A DNA stretch of 16,870 bases from Candidatus Brevefilum sp. (GTDB lineage: Bacteria > Chloroflexota > Anaerolineae > Anaerolineales > Anaerolineaceae), in the NCBI GenBank assembly GCA_007135845.1, contig SLIC01000126.1:1-16870 (forward strand), written 5' to 3'. Made by a program: the position numbers and the translations under genes. Below are positions 7,389-16,666 of this stretch, piece by piece; positions within the stretch are counted from its first letter, which is position 1, and each line of letters starts with the position of its first letter. The notes under the pieces are model-generated. The model was given only the letters and a program-made list of their open reading frames with translations. It was not told the origin of the DNA and made no database searches.

Positions 7389-10300
7389 TTATTCAATGAT
7401 TTCCAGCTCTTCTTGATCAACATCAGCGTCTAAATCGTCTTTATCATCATTTTCTTCTTGATCGCTGATGTTATCTGCAACATCATCCTCATCTTCGTCT
7501 AAATCCAGATCAAGCTGTTCGAGTTCATCGTCGAATAAATCAAAGGTTCGTCCCTCAAGCGGCCTGCTTTGCATTTCATGAAGCGGTGTTTCATCAGAGA
7601 ATTGTCCCGGCTCAAAACCAGTTCCGGCAGGAATCAATTTCCCAATCATGATGTTTTCTTTCAAACCGAACAATGGGTCTTCACGTGAGGCAACCGCAGC
7701 AGCCGACAACACCTTGATGGTATGCTGGAAGGATGAAGCTGAAAGGAATGATTCGGTTTCCAGGGCAGCTTTGGTAATCCCCAGCAATATCTCAACATAA
7801 CGCGCCGGGCGTTTGCCTTGCTCAACCAGTTCCTCATTGACCCTGCGGATCTCCAACCGGTTAACCAGGTCCTGCGGCAGATATGACGAATCACCTGGTT
7901 GGGTGATATGCACTTTGCCCAGCATCTTGTTGATGATCACCTCGAAGTGCTTGTCATTGATGTTCTGACCCTGGGTGCGATAGACTTGTTGAATCTCACG
8001 CATCAAATACTGGTTGCAGGCATCCCGACCCTTAATCCGAAGGATGGTGTGCGGGTTTAGAGAACCCTCTGTTAGGGGTTGACCGGGCTCAACTTTATCG
8101 CCTTCCTTAATGATCAAACGAGAGGTGGTTGGAATTTCATATTCTTCGGTTTCTTTAACTTCATAAGAAACAATTACCTTCTGATCCTCAATCCTTACAC
8201 GACCACTGTGTTGGGCTTTGATGATCGCCTCATCTTGCGAAGCAATGATGGTGCCCATCTCAATTTGATCCTCATCAGCGACCATGATCGTCCAATCTTC
8301 AGGGATGTCATATTCATCAGACACCATCTCACTATGATCAACCCGCACAATACGTTGGTCTGTGTATTTTTCAGAATAGATCACATGCGCAGTACCAGCG
8401 ATCCTAGAAATGATCGCTTCACCTTTCGGCGCCTTACGGGCTTCAAAAAGTTCTTCAACACGGGGAAGACCGGTTGTGATGTCACTACCAGCAGCCACAC
8501 CACCGGTATGGAAAGTTCGCAACGTTAACTGTGTACCTGGCTCACCAATCGATTGAGCTGCAATGATCCCAACCGTTGAGCCCAATTTGACCATTTCACC
8601 TTTACCAAGGTCGATGCCATAGCATTCTGCACAAATTCCATGCACCATTTCACAGGTTAAGGGTGAACGAACTTTTACAGTCTTGATGCCGAGCTGGATA
8701 ATCTTCTTAACCTTTTCATGCGTTAACAGATCATTTTGGTTGAATACGATCTCACCTGTTGCAGGATCAATCACACGATCTGCCAGCACGCGGCCATACA
8801 ACCTTTCAGAAAGCGATTGCCCGGCAACATCATCATCTGCATTAATAAAAATACCATTATCAGTACCGCAGTTCTCTTCGTTGACGATAATGTCTTGTGC
8901 AACATCAACCAATCGGCGTGTCAGGTAACCAGCATCTGCAGTCCGCAGTGCAGTATCAGCCAAACCTTTTCGGGCACCATGGGTTGAGATGAAGTACTCC
9001 AGTGCCGTCAATCCTTCACGGAAGTTCGAACGGATGGGTAAGGGAATAATCCGTCCCGCAGGATCAGCCATTAAGCCGCGCATACCAGCAATCTGTGCAA
9101 TCGAGTTAAAACCACCTTTACTGGCGCCACAATTTGCCATGGTTGCTAAATCACCTGTTGGATCAAGTGAATCTCTAACAGCGTTTGCCACGATATCCGT
9201 CGTTTTCTGCCAGACATCAATGATCTTCTCGTCTCGTTCCTGCTCAGTTAAGAGACCACGTCGAAAATCTCTACTAATGATATCAACCTCATCCTGGGCG
9301 CTTCGAATGATTTCTTTCTTCTTGGGTGGAACGGTAATATCTGCAACAGCAATCGTTGAACCAGAACGGGTTGCATATTGGAAGCCGATTTCCTTAACTC
9401 GGTCTGCAATGACACAGGTCTCTTCCTGACCGCAAACCTCATAGACTTCTGCTATTAAATCCCTTACACCACTCTTATCCAACACTGCATTATAGAAACG
9501 CATTTTTTCAGTGAGAGCATTGTTAAAAATTACTCGGCCAACGGTGGTATCAATCAACCGTGTTTCCGGTGCTTCCATGCGGATATTCGCATCATCGTAC
9601 CAGGTCTCAACCCGGAGTTTGATCTTCGCATGGACATGCAGCTGCCCCAGATCATAAGCCATCATCAGTTCATCAATGTCTGAGAACGCACGCCCATGAC
9701 CCTTATACTCATCATCCAGAACCATTGTCAGGTAATAGACGCCAAGGACCATGTCCTTCGATGGGCTGATGATCGGTTCACCACTGGCAGGTTTGAGCAG
9801 GTTCTTGGTCGCCAACATGAGTTCGCGGGCTTCAGTAACCGCTTTGTCCGACAGGGGGATATGCACAGCCATCTGGTCACCATCAAAGTCCGCATTGAAC
9901 GCTGTCGTGACCAGGGGATGTAATTGGATCGCACTGCCTTCAATCAAAATAGGTTCAAATGCCTGAATACCTAAACGGTGCAGGGTCGGGGCACGATTCA
10001 ACAAAACAGGTCGCTCTTTGATCACCTCTTCAAGGGTCTCCCAAACTTCCGGACGATTACGTTCAATGAACCGACGGGCACCCTTGATATTGGCAGCATA
10101 TTCCTGCGAAACCAAACGTGAGATCACGAAGGGACGATACAATTCTAAAGCCATAGACTTTGGCAGACCGCACTGGTGCAATTGCAAATAGGGTCCAACA
10201 ACAATCACGGAACGGCCAGAATAATCAACACGTTTACCTAAAAGATTACGGCGGAAGCGGCCCTTCTTGCCTTTGAGCATATCGCTTAACGACCGCAATT

Positions 10301-11774
10301 CACGACGCCCACGCCTTGAGAGGGCTTTACCGCGCTGCGAATTATCAATCAGGGAGTCAACCGATTCTTGCAGCATACGTTTTTCGTTGCGCACAATCAC
10401 ATCCGGGGCACCGAGTTCCAACAACCTTTTCAGGCGGTTGTTTCGGTTAATAACGCGGCGATAAAGGTCATTCAAATCCGAGGTTGCAAACCGACCGCCG
10501 TCTAACTGTACCATCGGGCGCAAGTCCGGCGGGATGACGGGCAAAACGGTCATGATGATCCATTCCGGTTTATTGCGAGAACGTCGGAAGGATTCAATAA
10601 TGCTCAATCGACGAGTGGCTTTCTTTCTCTTTTGCTTGCTGCGGGTCGTCCGAATTTCTTCCCACAATTCTTCAGCCATCGCATCCATATCGATCCGCTT
10701 GAGGATGTCAAAAAATGCTTCTGCACCCATATCCGCACGAAAGACCTGACCCCAGCGGGATTTAAGGTCTCGATAACGAGCTTCACTCAGGAAAGTAAAA
10801 GGTTCCAGCTCATACAATTCATCGCGCAACCTGGCCGATTCTGTCTGGCTCTCTTCTGCCTGGTCAACCAATTCATTGCGCAGTTCTTCCATTTTCAGAT
10901 CTGATTCTGCTCTGACCTTTTCTTTTTCAAGCCCCAGCTTTTCAATTTCGCGATCGCGCTGGTCTTTCAGATCAGATTCCAGATCGTCAATCATATCTTT
11001 CACGATCTTTTGAACACTGGTCAGGTGAGATGAAACAACCTCTTCGCCAACATCAACGATGGTTTCCTCTTTGTCAAGCGCGGCAAAAACAATCTCCTTA
11101 CGGATTTTCTTACCCATTCGTGTTTGAATTTCACTCTCAAGCCGTTGACCTTCTTTTATTACAGGATCAATCCGCTTGCCTACCTGCTCGTCATATTTTT
11201 CTTTAAGCTGCAGTCTTTGGGCATCAATTTCTTTAAGAGCCTTATCGCGATTCTTTTTCTCCTCAGCGATTTGTGCATTGATCTTTTCGCCCAGCTCACG
11301 TTCTGACAGGCTGATCTCATCCTCTAATCGCTTGAGGGCTTTCTGCCGAGCATCTTCATCGACGTAAGTGACGATGTATTGGGCAAAATAAAGCACCCGG
11401 TCCAGGTTTCTGCGGGAAATATTTAACATCAAGCCCAGGAAAGATGGTATCCGGCGTGTGTACCAAATATGAGCCACAGGCGCGGCCAACTCGATATGTC
11501 CCATCCGCTCTCGCCTGACCGAGGAACGAGTCACTTCAACATTGCATTTATCACAAACAATGCCTTTATAACGAGGATTTTTATATTTACCGCAATAACA
11601 CTGGTAATCCCGTGTGGGGCCAAAAATTGCTTCACAGAACAATCCGTCCTTCTCAGGACGCAATCGTCGATAATTAATGGTCTCTGGTTTAAGTACCTCA
11701 CCATAAGACCAGCTCCGAATAACCTCAGGAGATGCAAGACCAATCCGTAGTGCCTTTAATCCCTTTGTTTCCAC
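7389..11774 (-). CDS. rpoC: DNA-directed RNA polymerase subunit beta'
   Basis: The 1461-residue protein is the beta' subunit, which carries the catalytic magnesium site of RNA polymerase. The first zinc site is Cys59, Cys61, Cys74 and Cys77. The double-psi barrel holds NADFDGDQ with Asp629, Asp631 and Asp633. The bridge helix contains GYLTRRLVDVAQD (about 949-961), the second zinc site is Cys969, Cys1041, Cys1048 and Cys1051, and the trigger loop begins at GEPGTQLTLRTFHTGG (about 1077-1092). Residues about 140-325 form a charged coiled-coil insertion between the zinc region and the clamp, and the last 51 residues contain 28 Asp/Glu. The start is GTG with a perfect AGGAGG six bases upstream. 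rpoB, its usual neighbour, is not upstream; a histidine kinase gene is. It has its own consensus promoter and a downstream terminator. Confidence 0.98.
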   Translation of the reverse strand: METKGLKALRIGLASPEVIRSWSYGEVLKPETINYRRLRPEKDGLFCEAIFGPTRDYQCYCGKYKNPRYKGIVCDKCNVEVTRSSVRRERMGHIELAAPVAHIWYTRRIPSFLGLMLNISRRNLDRVLYFAQYIVTYVDEDARQKALKRLEDEISLSERELGEKINAQIAEEKKNRDKALKEIDAQRLQLKEKYDEQVGKRIDPVIKEGQRLESEIQTRMGKKIRKEIVFAALDKEETIVDVGEEVVSSHLTSVQKIVKDMIDDLESDLKDQRDREIEKLGLEKEKVRAESDLKMEELRNELVDQAEESQTESARLRDELYELEPFTFLSEARYRDLKSRWGQVFRADMGAEAFFDILKRIDMDAMAEELWEEIRTTRSKQKRKKATRRLSIIESFRRSRNKPEWIIMTVLPVIPPDLRPMVQLDGGRFATSDLNDLYRRVINRNNRLKRLLELGAPDVIVRNEKRMLQESVDSLIDNSQRGKALSRRGRRELRSLSDMLKGKKGRFRRNLLGKRVDYSGRSVIVVGPYLQLHQCGLPKSMALELYRPFVISRLVSQEYAANIKGARRFIERNRPEVWETLEEVIKERPVLLNRAPTLHRLGIQAFEPILIEGSAIQLHPLVTTAFNADFDGDQMAVHIPLSDKAVTEARELMLATKNLLKPASGEPIISPSKDMVLGVYYLTMVLDDEYKGHGRAFSDIDELMMAYDLGQLHVHAKIKLRVETWYDDANIRMEAPETRLIDTTVGRVIFNNALTEKMRFYNAVLDKSGVRDLIAEVYEVCGQEETCVIADRVKEIGFQYATRSGSTIAVADITVPPKKKEIIRSAQDEVDIISRDFRRGLLTEQERDEKIIDVWQKTTDIVANAVRDSLDPTGDLATMANCGASKGGFNSIAQIAGMRGLMADPAGRIIPLPIRSNFREGLTALEYFISTHGARKGLADTALRTADAGYLTRRLVDVAQDIIVNEENCGTDNGIFINADDDVAGQSLSERLYGRVLADRVIDPATGEIVFNQNDLLTHEKVKKIIQLGIKTVKVRSPLTCEMVHGICAECYGIDLGKGEMVKLGSTVGIIAAQSIGEPGTQLTLRTFHTGGVAAGSDITTGLPRVEELFEARKAPKGEAIISRIAGTAHVIYSEKYTDQRIVRVDHSEMVSDEYDIPEDWTIMVADEDQIEMGTIIASQDEAIIKAQHSGRVRIEDQKVIVSYEVKETEEYEIPTTSRLIIKEGDKVEPGQPLTEGSLNPHTILRIKGRDACNQYLMREIQQVYRTQGQNINDKHFEVIINKMLGKVHITQPGDSSYLPQDLVNRLEIRRVNEELVEQGKRPARYVEILLGITKAALETESFLSASSFQHTIKVLSAAAVASREDPLFGLKENIMIGKLIPAGTGFEPGQFSDETPLHEMQSRPLEGRTFDLFDDELEQLDLDLDEDEDDVADNISDQEENDDKDDLDADVDQEELEIIE

Positions 11775-11780
11775 GAGGAA

Positions 11781-11786
11781 CCTCCT
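11781..11786 (-). promoter_or_regulatory. strong Shine-Dalgarno fixing the rpoC GTG start
   Basis: AGGAGG on the minus strand is six bases before GTG (11772-11774). No ATG in the right frame lies nearby upstream, and the encoded residues METKGL lead directly into the conserved IGLASPE segment, so GTG is the start. Confidence 0.85.
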
Positions 11787-11824
11787 GTATATCGTTTAAA
11801 AAATAAATTAATTGTATTAACGCG

Positions 11825-11865
11825 AGAAAAACCTAGAGAAGCTTGCTGATTCTCAGGTGTTTTCT
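11825..11865 (-). promoter_or_regulatory. hairpin with T-tract in the rpoC leader (possible attenuator)
   Basis: On the minus strand the leader can fold with arms AGAAAA/TTTTCT, ACCT/AGGT and GAGAA/TTCTC, separated by one-base bulges (C at 11859, T at 11835), around a 9-base loop at 11841-11849. The inner arms are followed directly by a run of five T (11827-11831). It lies between the rpoC promoter and its start, so it could be an attenuator or a weak terminator for readthrough from the kinase gene. The stem is fairly AT-rich and imperfect. Confidence 0.4.
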
Positions 11866-11882
11866 GTAGACTTTGTCATCAT
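11853..11882 (-). CDS. possible leader peptide MMTKSTENT upstream of rpoC
   Basis: Within the rpoC leader an ATG ATG pair (11877-11882) begins a frame of nine codons that ends at TGA (11853-11855). A GGA lies just upstream as a weak ribosome site. The frame also extends back to an ATG at 11892-11894 (13 codons). The stop falls inside the left arm of the leader hairpin, the layout expected if translation affects folding. An ORF this short can easily arise by chance. Confidence 0.18.
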   Translation of the reverse strand: MMTKSTENT

Positions 11883-11904
11883 TTTCCAATGCATGCAACC
11901 TATA

Positions 11905-11934
11905 ATTATAGCAAATTTATATGCGGTTTGTCAA
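11905..11934 (-). promoter_or_regulatory. consensus sigma70 promoter for rpoC
   Basis: Read on the minus strand, TTGACA (11929-11934) and TATAAT (11905-11910) match the consensus at all twelve positions with an 18-bp spacer. The start would be near 11898-11901, giving a leader of about 125 bases before the GTG. The -10 lies inside the 10-bp palindrome TATAATTATA. Confidence 0.88.
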
Positions 11935-11968
11935 ATATTTGGGGGAACGAATTTCAATGAAACCAGGA

Positions 11969-14900
11969 TTATTGAGGCTGCTTAAGAGGAATTTCAACAA
12001 AAAAGGTACTTCCCTTACCTAATTGACTCTCTAATCTTACCTGACCGCCATGCCGTTCTGCAATAGATTTCACAATTGCCAACCCTAAACCGCTGCCCTC
12101 CTGCTCCTGGCTGTTTTGCACACTCACACGGCTAAACTTCTTAAACAATTTTCGTTGATCCAATGGCGCAATGCCAATGCCCTCATCCTGCACAGCGAAG
12201 ACGACACGGTCATTTACCCGCATCACCCTTACGATCACCTCGCCACCCATTTTCGAGACCTTAATCGCATTGTCTAGCAGGTTTTTCAGGGCTTGAGTCA
12301 GGAAGGTTTGATCTGCTTCAATTGTCATAGGTATTTCTGGCAAGTCAAGATTAATCTGAATATTTTTCTGCCTGGCTTGGGCGTCCATACTTTTCACCAA
12401 ATGCCTGGCAAATGTCTCAACAGAAAATGATTTAACATCAAGCGGATCGCCCCCTTCCAGGCGTCCAATATCCAGCAATTTCTCCACCAGAGACATCATT
12501 TCACTAAGTCCATCGATGATGTTGCTGATGTAAACTTCCTGCTGGTCGTTCAGAGTACCCGTTAACCGCAAAATTTTGGCATAGCCAAGGATGAGTGTGA
12601 GTGGTGAACGCAGTTCATGGCTGACTGTTGTTACTAACTCCGTTTTCAGAGATTCTGTTTTACTATCGTGAGTCAGGTCCTTAAAGATCATCGCCCGACC
12701 TACCTCACGTTGGTTAATTCGCACAGGACTGGTGATAAGATGAAATTCTTTTCCACTCATCAAATGAACAGATTTTGCCATCGGCTTTGAACCCGATTTG
12801 TGTTCAATTTCAACAAGGTCTTCCGGCTTGAGCAGATTTGCCATCGACTTACCGACAAAGGAACCACCAGCCAGTCCCAGAACACTGTTGGCTTTATTGT
12901 TATGCAACAGCACTTTGCCATTACGATCTATGATTAATATGGCTTCAGGGATCAGGTCAAAAATGTCGTCCAAGAGCATCTGCGCAGATTGTGAATCCGA
13001 ATAGGTCTTTGCGTTTACAATTGCTAAGCAAGCTAAATGTGCCAGTTTCTCAAAATAACGCAGATCTTTTTCATCAAAGTCAAAGCCATCTGCAAAAGCA
13101 ACCCATAACACACCCAACCCAATGTCTTTCCACTTTAACGGCAGAATGATGACGGCGTTTAGATCAAGGAAGCCTTCAACACCAGGCAATAAACCACTTA
13201 AATCATCACCTCTTAAAACCAAAGCACGACTCTCCTGGGAAAGTTCAACAACATCCTGGTCAAAGGTTTCTAATAACTTGGAATGTTTGCCTAATCCAAG
13301 TCGATGATCCAGTTGACGGGGGGACGTTCCTGCCCCATTATCATAAAACACAACTCTCACAGAGCTGGCTCCCTGTTTAAGGAAAGCAGCCATGACACTA
13401 TGCAGGGCATCCTTTGCATTTAACTGACCGGCCACCTTCCCGCTTACTGAAAATAATTCTTCTTGCTTGTCCATCTGGTGCTGCTGGCTTATCAACATTT
13501 CTTTGAAAGCCTTGGAGAAGCGACCTTTGCTTCCGGATGATCGCCTGAGCATTTCATCATGATCATAATCTCCAGAAGCAACCGTATGGATTGCCTTAGC
13601 CATTAAATCCATTTCCTTTACCACCGGTGCTAATCCAAACCATAGAACCAGGAATAACAGGGTAAAGGCACCAGTAAAAATTAGCACTACAGGATAGGTT
13701 GCCTGCCATGCTTGCTCTTGGTAAACAAAGGATGGTAAGGTGACCGAAATACCCCAGTTCGTGCCATCAATAGGTTGGTAGTAATGCAGCAGTGTCTGAC
13801 CTTGATCCGTTTTACTTTGATAAAATGTTGATGTCATATGGCTTGAGCCAACAAATCCTGCTGTTAGTTCATCGTTTCCCCTGGTTATTAAAACCCTTCC
13901 ATCTGCTCCAACAATTTGCCAAAAGCCTCCTTGGCGAATTAGCACATCTAAGGGTTGGATAAAGGATTGAGCAAAGCGGTTATTTTCAAGGATCGTTTCT
14001 GCCCATAATACCTGAGCTTGCTGTTCGGATTCTGCCTCAACCTTCAAGGCAAATACTGCCCATGTTGGTTGGCTTTCATCGATTGAATTTATCAAAACTC
14101 GTGGTTTACCATCTGCAAAAACGCTCGCGAAATTCACATCATCATCAGAACTGAGGATCGAATCCAAACCCAATGCAGGTGCAGAACCAGCTGCAAGACC
14201 GCCATCATAACTTAATAATGCAATCTGATCAAAGAAAGGGAACACCTGCATATTTTGGGCAAAAAGTGAGTTTACATCTTCTGGAGACCCTGAACGCTCC
14301 TTCAATGTCAATGCCAAATCCTGTATTATCTCCTCACCAGTTTGAAGAAAGATAGCCAGGCTGTGACCAGCGACATGGCTGGTATCGGTCATCTGTTTCA
14401 CCATCATTTGCCGGGAATGGCGGTTTGAGGCTCGCCAGGTGCTGACAAAAATGCCTGTTACAGCAAGGATAAAAATCGATAGTGCAATCAATAAGATCCG
14501 AAATGAGATATTTAACTCACCAGGTGAAGGTTTTAGCGGCAGCTTACTTCCCCATGAGGATGGAGCAAACGCCTGCACAATCACACAGACCACCCCACCC
14601 ATCAAAACCATGCCGCCTAAGGCAAACACCACCATTGGGAAACGCGCAACAGCAGTTCCGATCCTGGCAGCGCTCGTCCCAGGCGTGCTTAAGATCAATG
14701 TCAAAAAAATAATTGGGACGGTGGTTATCAAGCTGAGGATCGCAGCCACAACCGGAAACCTTAACCATTTGAAAACCGGTGTCCGAAATCGCTGCCTGAT
14801 ACACCAGGAAAAAACCACAGCAGCGCTCATCAATACAAGAGGGGTGAAAATATTATGTGTATCCAGATAAGCCAGTAACAAGCCCGATAGGCCAGCCAGA

Positions 14901-15232
14901 ACTGTTGCAGGTATGACCCCCAGGACTCCGCCAGCCACCATCCAGGGCACAGCAGCAAAAAACATCAGGTGCTGCACTGGAACCTCTCCTGTACCCACAG
15001 ATACACCCAACCTCGGTAGTATCCCCAGGAATGGGGTCAACACCAGGATCAGCACACTCAGAATAGCAGACCAAATCAGGAATGGACGATCCACACGAAT
15101 TTTTCGGTCACTCAAAATAATGCTGACCAGGATAATGCCAGCAAATCCAATCACCCAGGCGATCAAAGCCGTTAAATCCTCTGGAATTACCAGGGTGTAT
15201 TCTCTCGTTAGGGGTACAAGGATTTCTAACAT
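11969..15232 (-). CDS. large membrane sensor histidine kinase (Cache-like, GAF, PAS)
   Basis: The 1087-residue protein is a sensor histidine kinase. Residues 20-264 hold about eight membrane helices. Residues about 265-510 form an outside Cache-like sensing domain, closed by a ninth helix at 511-535 and a HAMP-like linker (535-590). A GAF-like domain (595-740) and a PAS domain (about 753-852) precede the kinase core. The phospho-accepting His872 sits in TTVSHELRSP, the N box in NLLDNAIK (984-991), the G1 box in DEGIG (1016-1020) and the G2 box in GSGLGLAI (1046-1053). There is no receiver domain and no response regulator gene in the window, so the partner is unknown. The ATG at 15230-15232 is 21 bp past the peptidase stop and has only a poor ribosome site. 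The signal is unknown. Confidence 0.92.
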   Translation of the reverse strand: MLEILVPLTREYTLVIPEDLTALIAWVIGFAGIILVSIILSDRKIRVDRPFLIWSAILSVLILVLTPFLGILPRLGVSVGTGEVPVQHLMFFAAVPWMVAGGVLGVIPATVLAGLSGLLLAYLDTHNIFTPLVLMSAAVVFSWCIRQRFRTPVFKWLRFPVVAAILSLITTVPIIFLTLILSTPGTSAARIGTAVARFPMVVFALGGMVLMGGVVCVIVQAFAPSSWGSKLPLKPSPGELNISFRILLIALSIFILAVTGIFVSTWRASNRHSRQMMVKQMTDTSHVAGHSLAIFLQTGEEIIQDLALTLKERSGSPEDVNSLFAQNMQVFPFFDQIALLSYDGGLAAGSAPALGLDSILSSDDDVNFASVFADGKPRVLINSIDESQPTWAVFALKVEAESEQQAQVLWAETILENNRFAQSFIQPLDVLIRQGGFWQIVGADGRVLITRGNDELTAGFVGSSHMTSTFYQSKTDQGQTLLHYYQPIDGTNWGISVTLPSFVYQEQAWQATYPVVLIFTGAFTLLFLVLWFGLAPVVKEMDLMAKAIHTVASGDYDHDEMLRRSSGSKGRFSKAFKEMLISQQHQMDKQEELFSVSGKVAGQLNAKDALHSVMAAFLKQGASSVRVVFYDNGAGTSPRQLDHRLGLGKHSKLLETFDQDVVELSQESRALVLRGDDLSGLLPGVEGFLDLNAVIILPLKWKDIGLGVLWVAFADGFDFDEKDLRYFEKLAHLACLAIVNAKTYSDSQSAQMLLDDIFDLIPEAILIIDRNGKVLLHNNKANSVLGLAGGSFVGKSMANLLKPEDLVEIEHKSGSKPMAKSVHLMSGKEFHLITSPVRINQREVGRAMIFKDLTHDSKTESLKTELVTTVSHELRSPLTLILGYAKILRLTGTLNDQQEVYISNIIDGLSEMMSLVEKLLDIGRLEGGDPLDVKSFSVETFARHLVKSMDAQARQKNIQINLDLPEIPMTIEADQTFLTQALKNLLDNAIKVSKMGGEVIVRVMRVNDRVVFAVQDEGIGIAPLDQRKLFKKFSRVSVQNSQEQEGSGLGLAIVKSIAERHGGQVRLESQLGKGSTFFVEIPLKQPQ

Positions 15233-15253
15233 TACTTTTAATTCAATTGGTGG

Positions 15254-16666
15254 TTAATCCATTATAGCATCTCTCCGACGAAGACCTTGAGGCTTTTTCC
15301 GTTTATGTGGGTATGCATCCAATTTTTCCTCATCACTTTTGGTTCGTCTTGCCTGGCGATCAAAGCCTTGCCAGGCAATTTTGTCCAAGAGTGGCCGCTG
15401 CTTAACTGGGGTCATATCAATCATACGAGCAAGCCATTTCGCCTCAGCTCTCTCAACATCTTCAAAACACTGTTTGGTCAATAACTGCCGGATCTCACCC
15501 GGTTTGTGCGACAAATTATCAACTTCGTTTATGAATTTCTCCTCCAGGGCATCTCGCTCAACCTCAATGATTTTTATTCGATTGGAATAGTCCCGTAAAA
15601 TTTCACGGTGAAGATTTTCATGACGCCACCATATCGTCGCACCGTCATAATTTCCCGTTGGAGATGAACCAAGATCGGGTAGTCCTGCATCCATCCACAC
15701 TGGTTTGAAAACAGATGTACAGGTTGCACTCGTACCGGTGAGCCAATGGGTATGCTCATCCGATGCTAGATGAGAGATCATTGATCCTGTCGTCTGACTG
15801 CCTCGAACAGGCCCAAAACTGGCGTGCATACACACCTCTGCACCAACAATCCCTTTACCGGGCAGCCAACCGTCATTAGCCATCGGACCATGATCACGTA
15901 ATGTTTTCATTGCAAACGGGACATCGATTTCACCGATATGCTCATGCAAGAGATCACCGATTCTGCAAGAACGATGCTCTCCAGCCGCAAACTTGGTATA
16001 CACCAGGTCACTATAGCATTCACTGAAATTGAAAGCCTCAGCGTTTTTACACCAACCCTTAGAAACCGCATGGGAAACCAGGTCAGAAGAAGCCCGGTCC
16101 CAGGTTGATCCGATACTGATAAGATTTGAAATTGTCCGTACATCTCGCACCTTCTCAGCAGCCCAGTGTTTTCCAGCCGTTTCAAAAATCCAGGCTCCCT
16201 GCGGATCAGCGATTAGGAACCCATTATGGTAAAACATTTTATGAGAAAACATGGCGTTTCCACCCTGTCCGTACGTTTCCAATAGTTCAATCATTACATC
16301 CAGGGCTTCATCAGCCGTTGCTGCCCGTTCCAGCGCCAGCCTGATAAAATCCATGCCGATCAAACCTGGCTCTTTATCATAGGGTTCTTTAGTAAACACG
16401 GCTTCATTACCAATAACAACACCATGCTCATTCGTTCCCATTTCAGCCCCCCAAATCCAAAACGGCTTAGAAAGCAAAACGGCATTGGTTTCCTTAACCT
16501 GCGGCACACGGATATAAGTACATTCCACCTGCGCGCCTTGAGGATGGGTTGCACGTGGAATGAGGGTTAACGCATGGGCCTCATTCGGGTGACGATCACT
16601 GTTTTTGCCAAAAATGACCGATCCATCACGGGTTGCATTGCTTAATGCGACAAATGAATCACACAC
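15254..16666 (-). CDS. secernin-like C69 family peptidase
   Basis: From the GTG at 16664-16666 the protein has 470 residues and begins MCDSFVALSNATRDGSVIFG, followed by KNSDR. It matches the C69/secernin branch of Ntn hydrolases, in which an N-terminal cysteine (here Cys2) is the nucleophile once the initiator Met is removed. Other family landmarks are VECTYIRVPQV, PFWIWGAEMGTNEHGVVIGNEA and GLIGMDFIRLALERA. Such enzymes act as dipeptidases or amidohydrolases; the substrate here is unknown. An upstream TTG (16673-16675) would leave one base after AAGGAG, whereas the GTG has a 10-base spacer and puts cysteine at position 2. The start overlaps the cmk stop by 8 bp, which suggests coupling. No signal peptide is present. 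Confidence 0.9.
   Translation of the reverse strand: MCDSFVALSNATRDGSVIFGKNSDRHPNEAHALTLIPRATHPQGAQVECTYIRVPQVKETNAVLLSKPFWIWGAEMGTNEHGVVIGNEAVFTKEPYDKEPGLIGMDFIRLALERAATADEALDVMIELLETYGQGGNAMFSHKMFYHNGFLIADPQGAWIFETAGKHWAAEKVRDVRTISNLISIGSTWDRASSDLVSHAVSKGWCKNAEAFNFSECYSDLVYTKFAAGEHRSCRIGDLLHEHIGEIDVPFAMKTLRDHGPMANDGWLPGKGIVGAEVCMHASFGPVRGSQTTGSMISHLASDEHTHWLTGTSATCTSVFKPVWMDAGLPDLGSSPTGNYDGATIWWRHENLHREILRDYSNRIKIIEVERDALEEKFINEVDNLSHKPGEIRQLLTKQCFEDVERAEAKWLARMIDMTPVKQRPLLDKIAWQGFDRQARRTKSDEEKLDAYPHKRKKPQGLRRRDAIMD

Noticed and set aside
8079..8528. 149-codon open frame on the plus strand inside rpoC
   Set aside because: It lies antisense to a strongly conserved gene, has no family signature and no convincing ribosome site; several similar shadows occur opposite rpoC, gyrA and the kinase.
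14439..14870. 143-codon open frame on the plus strand opposite the kinase membrane region
   Set aside because: It is antisense to membrane helices of the kinase, and its residues show no domain pattern.
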